Source: Hermatobates lingyangjiaoensis (lineage: Eukaryota > Arthropoda > Insecta > Hemiptera > Hermatobatidae). From it: 64,000 nucleotides of DNA. The translations under genes and the position numbers were made by a program. Shown piece after piece: positions 63,025-64,000 of this stretch (position 1 is its first letter; every line of letters begins with the position of its first letter). The stretch is taken from NCBI GenBank assembly GCA_026182355.1, contig JAPFBL010000313.1, positions 62,001 to 126,000 on the forward strand, written 5' to 3'. The notes under the pieces were generated by a model that was not told where the DNA came from, did no database searches, and worked only from the letters and a program-made list of their open reading frames with translations.

Positions 63025-63689
63025 TATTTTGATACTTCGCATTTTCAGATTTTAACTGAAATAAACAAGTGGAAGTGAAACGAAACTACCATATAAGAAG
63101 ATAATTAAAAAATGAAATAGGTATTCAATGTCATTCTATCCATGGTAACATTCACAAAATGGAAATTTGGTGCTTAACACTGAGGTCTTTCTTCAAGGAA
63201 AAATATTGTGACTAAACCTCCAAACACTTCAAACTTATTAAACAAAATTATGGTTAAATAAGTACCACTGAATTTTATTCAATCAAGTACTTTATATGCA
63301 CTATAAAAAGTATTTAACGAAACTGATTCCAATAACAATACGCATTACTCCATCACTTAGAAATTTACAAACAGAAAATTTATTACCTACGATTACAAAG
63401 TTCTACACTTGAAAATATAACAATATGAACTAAGTTTACAAATTTAAAAAAAACAACAAGATATACTGTACAAAAATAATATATACTTTAATAAACTATA
63501 GTTATTGAAAGTATTATTGGGTCAAGAAAGAAGACAAAATACGTATTTAATCGTATTTATTTTGGGAAAAATTAATGAACGAGTTAAATATCAAAACAAC
63601 TGAATCATAGAATAACATGGTAATCATTCAAATAGGATTTATTAGAAAGTAAGTAAAGTACTGTCTGAAGTTTAAACAAAATAATTTAG
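63025..63689. other. AT-rich, probable 3' flank of the terminal exon
   Basis: No features apart from AT-rich sequence downstream of the minus-strand stop at 63690; a 3'-UTR and polyadenylation signals would lie here. Confidence 0.35.
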
Positions 63690-63905
63690 TCACAATTCCA
63701 TAGAGTTAAGTTTAGAAAAAGCTTCTTCCTCATTAGCAACTGATTTTGCATATTCTTCGACTTTTATTTTGTTTTCCTCTTTGCTTTTGGAGAGAGTTTG
63801 AGAAGGTTTAGCCTTCGAATATGTCGACCTATTATGAACAGCATCTTGTAGACTCTTCAACTGATCATCAACTTCAATGACTTTTTCCTTAGATAACTTT
63901 TGAAG
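63690..63905 (-). CDS. Last exon of an unidentified Lys/Glu-rich, coiled-coil-like protein
   Basis: The acceptor TTGACAG precedes 63905 and a TGA stop ends the frame at 63690. 71 codons, in phase 0: LQKLSKEKVIEVDDQLKSLQ, then HNRSTYSKAKPSQTLSKSKE and VANEEEAFSKLNSMEL. Heptad-like spacing in the first 25 residues suggests a coiled coil, followed by a Ser/Lys-rich linker and an acidic tail. No family is recognised. Upstream exons lie beyond the window end. It is on the same strand as FAD synthase and a different gene. Confidence 0.6.
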   Translation of the reverse strand, partial: LQKLSKEKVIEVDDQLKSLQDAVHNRSTYSKAKPSQTLSKSKEENKIKVEEYAKSVANEEEAFSKLNSMEL

Positions 63906-64000
63906 CTGTCAACAAAAATGAATCCATCATTCAAATTAAAAACTTAATAACGGTATCATTATTCACAATACCGATATAAAGTTACGCCAAAACAAAAAAA

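Overview
This is a eukaryotic, AT-rich, repeat-laden window, most likely from an insect. The main evidence is a seven-transmembrane insect odorant receptor, a TipE-type sodium-channel accessory protein and a 4-codon first exon typical of cuticle-protein genes. All host genes are split by GT-AG introns. The density of inverted-repeat retroelements and the long introns would suit a hemipteran, but this is a weak guess.

Layout, all host genes on the minus strand. At 5144-5155 there is a tiny first exon behind a TATA box. From about 30930 to 39777 lies an odorant receptor with at least six recognisable exons. From 43041 to 57835 lies a bifunctional FAD synthase (FLAD1 type: MoCF-like domain, then FAD-synthetase domain) in five visible exons. 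Its last intron (43174-49523) contains a separate same-strand gene for a TipE-like two-membrane-pass protein (47935-48711). At 63690-63905 there is the last exon of an unidentified lysine/glutamate-rich protein.

The rest is mobile DNA. A decayed Helitron (17800-19060) is split by an inserted element with a 14-bp target duplication. There are non-LTR retrotransposon remnants (15471-16560, 41871-42122, 51930-52210), hAT-like non-autonomous elements (10407-11029, 22455-23022, 26488-26937, 33588-34340), a mariner-like MITE (62784-63024) and a dispersed palindrome-ended family (561-1820, 11489-12074, 25049-25915).

The striking component is a set of about a dozen unrelated-sequence families of short elements. 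They are usually arranged as head-to-head inverted pairs and abut (TA)n tracts. Each carries one shared RNA architecture: CUGANGA, one spacer base, a hairpin, then GAA, a small self-complementary 4-6-mer, one base, and a strand that pairs back to the bases before CUGANGA. This is the hammerhead ribozyme layout, and stems I, II and III are preserved by compensatory changes between families. Penelope-like retroelement (PLE) coding fragments lie beside or inside several of them (6330-7400, 38200-38640, 59600-60130, 60607-60780). In two families the PLE reading frame starts at an AUG inside the ribozyme core. I read these as Penelope-like retroelement ends and their non-autonomous derivatives.
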